Below are positions 6,350-7,605 of a DNA stretch of 7,605 nt, in pieces (position 1 is the stretch's first letter; each line of letters begins with the position of its first letter). A program made the translations under genes and the position numbers. This DNA is from an uncultured Alphaproteobacteria bacterium (GTDB taxonomy: Bacteria > Pseudomonadota > Alphaproteobacteria > Rhizobiales > Aestuariivirgaceae): contig CALMLK010000278.1 in NCBI GenBank assembly GCA_937868035.1, positions 1 to 7,605 of the forward strand. Direction: 5' to 3'. The notes beneath the pieces were generated by a model. It saw nothing but the letters and a program-made list of their open reading frames with translations. It had not been told where the DNA came from and did no database searches.

Positions 6350-7258
6350 TCACTCCTTCAGGGAGCCCAGAGTGAGGCCGCGGACCAGATGGCGTTGCAC
6401 CAGCAGGATGAAGATGAAGCTCGGGATCGCGGCCGCTGTGCCCAGCGCCGTGATGAAGCCCCACTCGTTGCCGGTGGAAGTGACGAAGGTTGAAATCTTG
6501 ACGGGGATGGTGCGGATTTCCGTCGTGAGGAACAGCGACAGCAGGAATTCCGTCCATGAGAAGATGAAGCACAGCACGGCGGCGGCGGCGACACCGCCCT
6601 TGACCATGGGCAGCACGATCTTGGCGAAGCTCTGCCAGCGCGTGGCACCGTCGATCATCGCGGCCTGGTCGACATCGTGCGGCACGTCGTCGAAGAACGA
6701 CTTGAGCAGCAACAGCGCAATGGGCAGGTTCATCAGCGCATAAATGAGGATGATGCCGACATAGCCGAGGAAGTGGTTCTGGTTGTCGCGCATGCCGAGG
6801 CCCGCATAGATCGTCACCATCGGCACGAGAATGGCGATGGGCGGCATGAAGCGCTGGCCCAGCACCCAGTTGAGGAACATGTCCCGGCCACGGAAGCGCA
6901 TGCGCGACAGCGCATAGGCCGCGAGCACGGCCACGATCATGGTGAGGACCGTGGAGCCCACCGAGATGATGATCGAATCGAGCAGCGACTGGCGCGAGTC
7001 ATAGGAATCAGCACCGGCCACGCCCATGCCGAGGCCTTCGTCGATCGCAAGCTGCGAACGCGAGCGCCCGAACAGCGTGACGGCGTAGTTGATGAGCGTC
7101 GGGACAAAGTCGAACCACACCACCCGGTCCTTGTCGAACACGGCGGAGATGGGCTTGATCGAGGTCAACGCCCACCAGAAGATGGGGAACATGAAGATGC
7201 CGGTGACGAACACCGCCACCGCATCGCGCAAAAGCTGCCAGCGCCGGGACAGTTCCAT
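6350..7258 (-). CDS. Carbohydrate ABC transporter permease, MalG/UgpE type
   Basis: This complete 302-residue inner-membrane protein is one of the two channel-forming subunits of the importer. Hydrophobic segments consistent with six helices lie near residues 12-33, 93-118, 138-156, 164-186, 222-245 and 268-288. The cytoplasmic coupling loop that docks on the ATPase is clear: DVPHDVDQAAMIDGATRWQS (191-210), then FAKIVLPMVK, with DQAA in place of the more common EEAA. The end, LVRGLTLGSLKE, is the usual MalG-type C-terminus (VxGLTxGAVKG-like). The ATG at 7258 overlaps the preceding permease stop as TGATG, with AAGGTG eight bases upstream, so the two permeases are probably translationally coupled. 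The loop between the first two helices is fairly long and polar (about residues 62-91, rich in R, S, D and G) and should face the periplasm. Substrate cannot be read from a permease of this type. Confidence 0.95.
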   Translation of the reverse strand: MELSRRWQLLRDAVAVFVTGIFMFPIFWWALTSIKPISAVFDKDRVVWFDFVPTLINYAVTLFGRSRSQLAIDEGLGMGVAGADSYDSRQSLLDSIIISVGSTVLTMIVAVLAAYALSRMRFRGRDMFLNWVLGQRFMPPIAILVPMVTIYAGLGMRDNQNHFLGYVGIILIYALMNLPIALLLLKSFFDDVPHDVDQAAMIDGATRWQSFAKIVLPMVKGGVAAAAVLCFIFSWTEFLLSLFLTTEIRTIPVKISTFVTSTGNEWGFITALGTAAAIPSFIFILLVQRHLVRGLTLGSLKE

Positions 7259-7605
7259 CAGAGCTTCACCTTGAAAATGCGCATGAAGAGGGTGGAGGTG
7301 ATGATGACGAGGAGCAGCGTCATCAGCGAGATCGTCGAGGCATAGGGGAAGTCGGCATTGCCGAAATAGATGCGGCCCGCATAGCTGGTCATCGTTTCTG
7401 TGGCCGTTCCGGGTCCTGAGTCCGTCATCACCTTCACGTAGTCGAAGGCGCGCATGAGATCGATGCCGCGGATCAGCACCGCGATGGCGATGACCTTGCT
7501 CATCATCGGCAGCGTCAGCTTGAAGAAGGCCTGCACGGGCGTGGCGCCATCGATGTCCGCCGCCTCGAAGGGTTCATTGGGCAGCGAGCGCAGGCTCGCG
7601 AGCAT
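7258..7605 (-). CDS. Carbohydrate ABC transporter permease, MalF/UgpA type, 5' part outside the window
   Basis: Only the last 115 residues are visible; the frame is open to the window edge, and the methionine at the edge is internal. It begins at the cytoplasmic coupling loop, SLPNEPFEAADIDGATPVQA followed by FFKLTLPMM, the EAA motif that contacts the ATPase. A membrane segment (about 35-52 of the visible part), the typical TDSGPGTATETMTSYAGRIYFG stretch of MalF-like permeases and a final membrane helix (about 92-110) follow. The full protein should be about 290-320 residues, so nearly two thirds lie upstream. Its stop forms a TGATG overlap with the second permease. It is the partner subunit of that permease in the same importer, and the operon's promoter must lie upstream of it. 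Confidence 0.93.
   Translation of the reverse strand: MLASLRSLPNEPFEAADIDGATPVQAFFKLTLPMMSKVIAIAVLIRGIDLMRAFDYVKVMTDSGPGTATETMTSYAGRIYFGNADFPYASTISLMTLLLVIITSTLFMRIFKVKL

Noticed and set aside
4763..6493. 576-codon open frame on the plus strand opposite the binding-protein gene
   Set aside because: It is antisense to a gene with clear family motifs. The translation is rich in H, R, G and E without recognisable domains, as expected from strong third-position GC bias on the other strand.

Overview
The window is GC-rich, with G or C at most third codon positions. Every convincing gene lies on the minus strand and reads from high to low coordinates. Gene style, GC bias and the many rhizobial-type binding-protein-dependent sugar/polyol transport operons suggest an alphaproteobacterium, probably Hyphomicrobiales (Rhizobium/Mesorhizobium-like). 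No marker gene fixes the taxon.

Layout in transcription order: (1) 7605-7258, C-terminal part of a MalF/UgpA-type permease, cut by the window edge; (2) 7258-6350, a complete MalG/UgpE-type permease; (3) 6304-4790, a 504-residue solute-binding protein with a Tat-like leader; (4) a 157-nt spacer (4789-4633) with three consecutive hairpins, the first terminator-like; (5) 4632-3109, an FGGY-family carbohydrate kinase; (6) 3109-1754, an AraM-type (sn-glycerol-1-phosphate dehydrogenase family) metal-dependent dehydrogenase; (7) 1742-690, a UgpC/MalK-type ABC ATPase; (8) 679 to beyond position 1, a GpsA-like NAD(P)-dependent dehydrogenase starting with GTG and cut by the window edge. Genes are packed tightly, with two TGATG stop/start overlaps and gaps of 10-11 nt near the distal end, so this looks like one operon. 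Its promoter, regulator and both ends are outside the window.

Taken together, the genes describe a catabolic unit for a small polyol or sugar. A CUT1-type ABC importer brings the substrate in, the FGGY kinase phosphorylates it, and two dehydrogenases from unrelated families process the polyol phosphate, probably towards dihydroxyacetone phosphate or a similar ketose phosphate. The pairing is unusual: the AraM family typically handles sn-glycerol-1-phosphate, whereas GpsA handles the mirror-image sn-glycerol-3-phosphate. I do not recognise this exact combination as a named pathway. The substrate cannot be read from the sequence. There are no RNA genes, mobile elements, CRISPR arrays or gene-free stretches over 300 bases.
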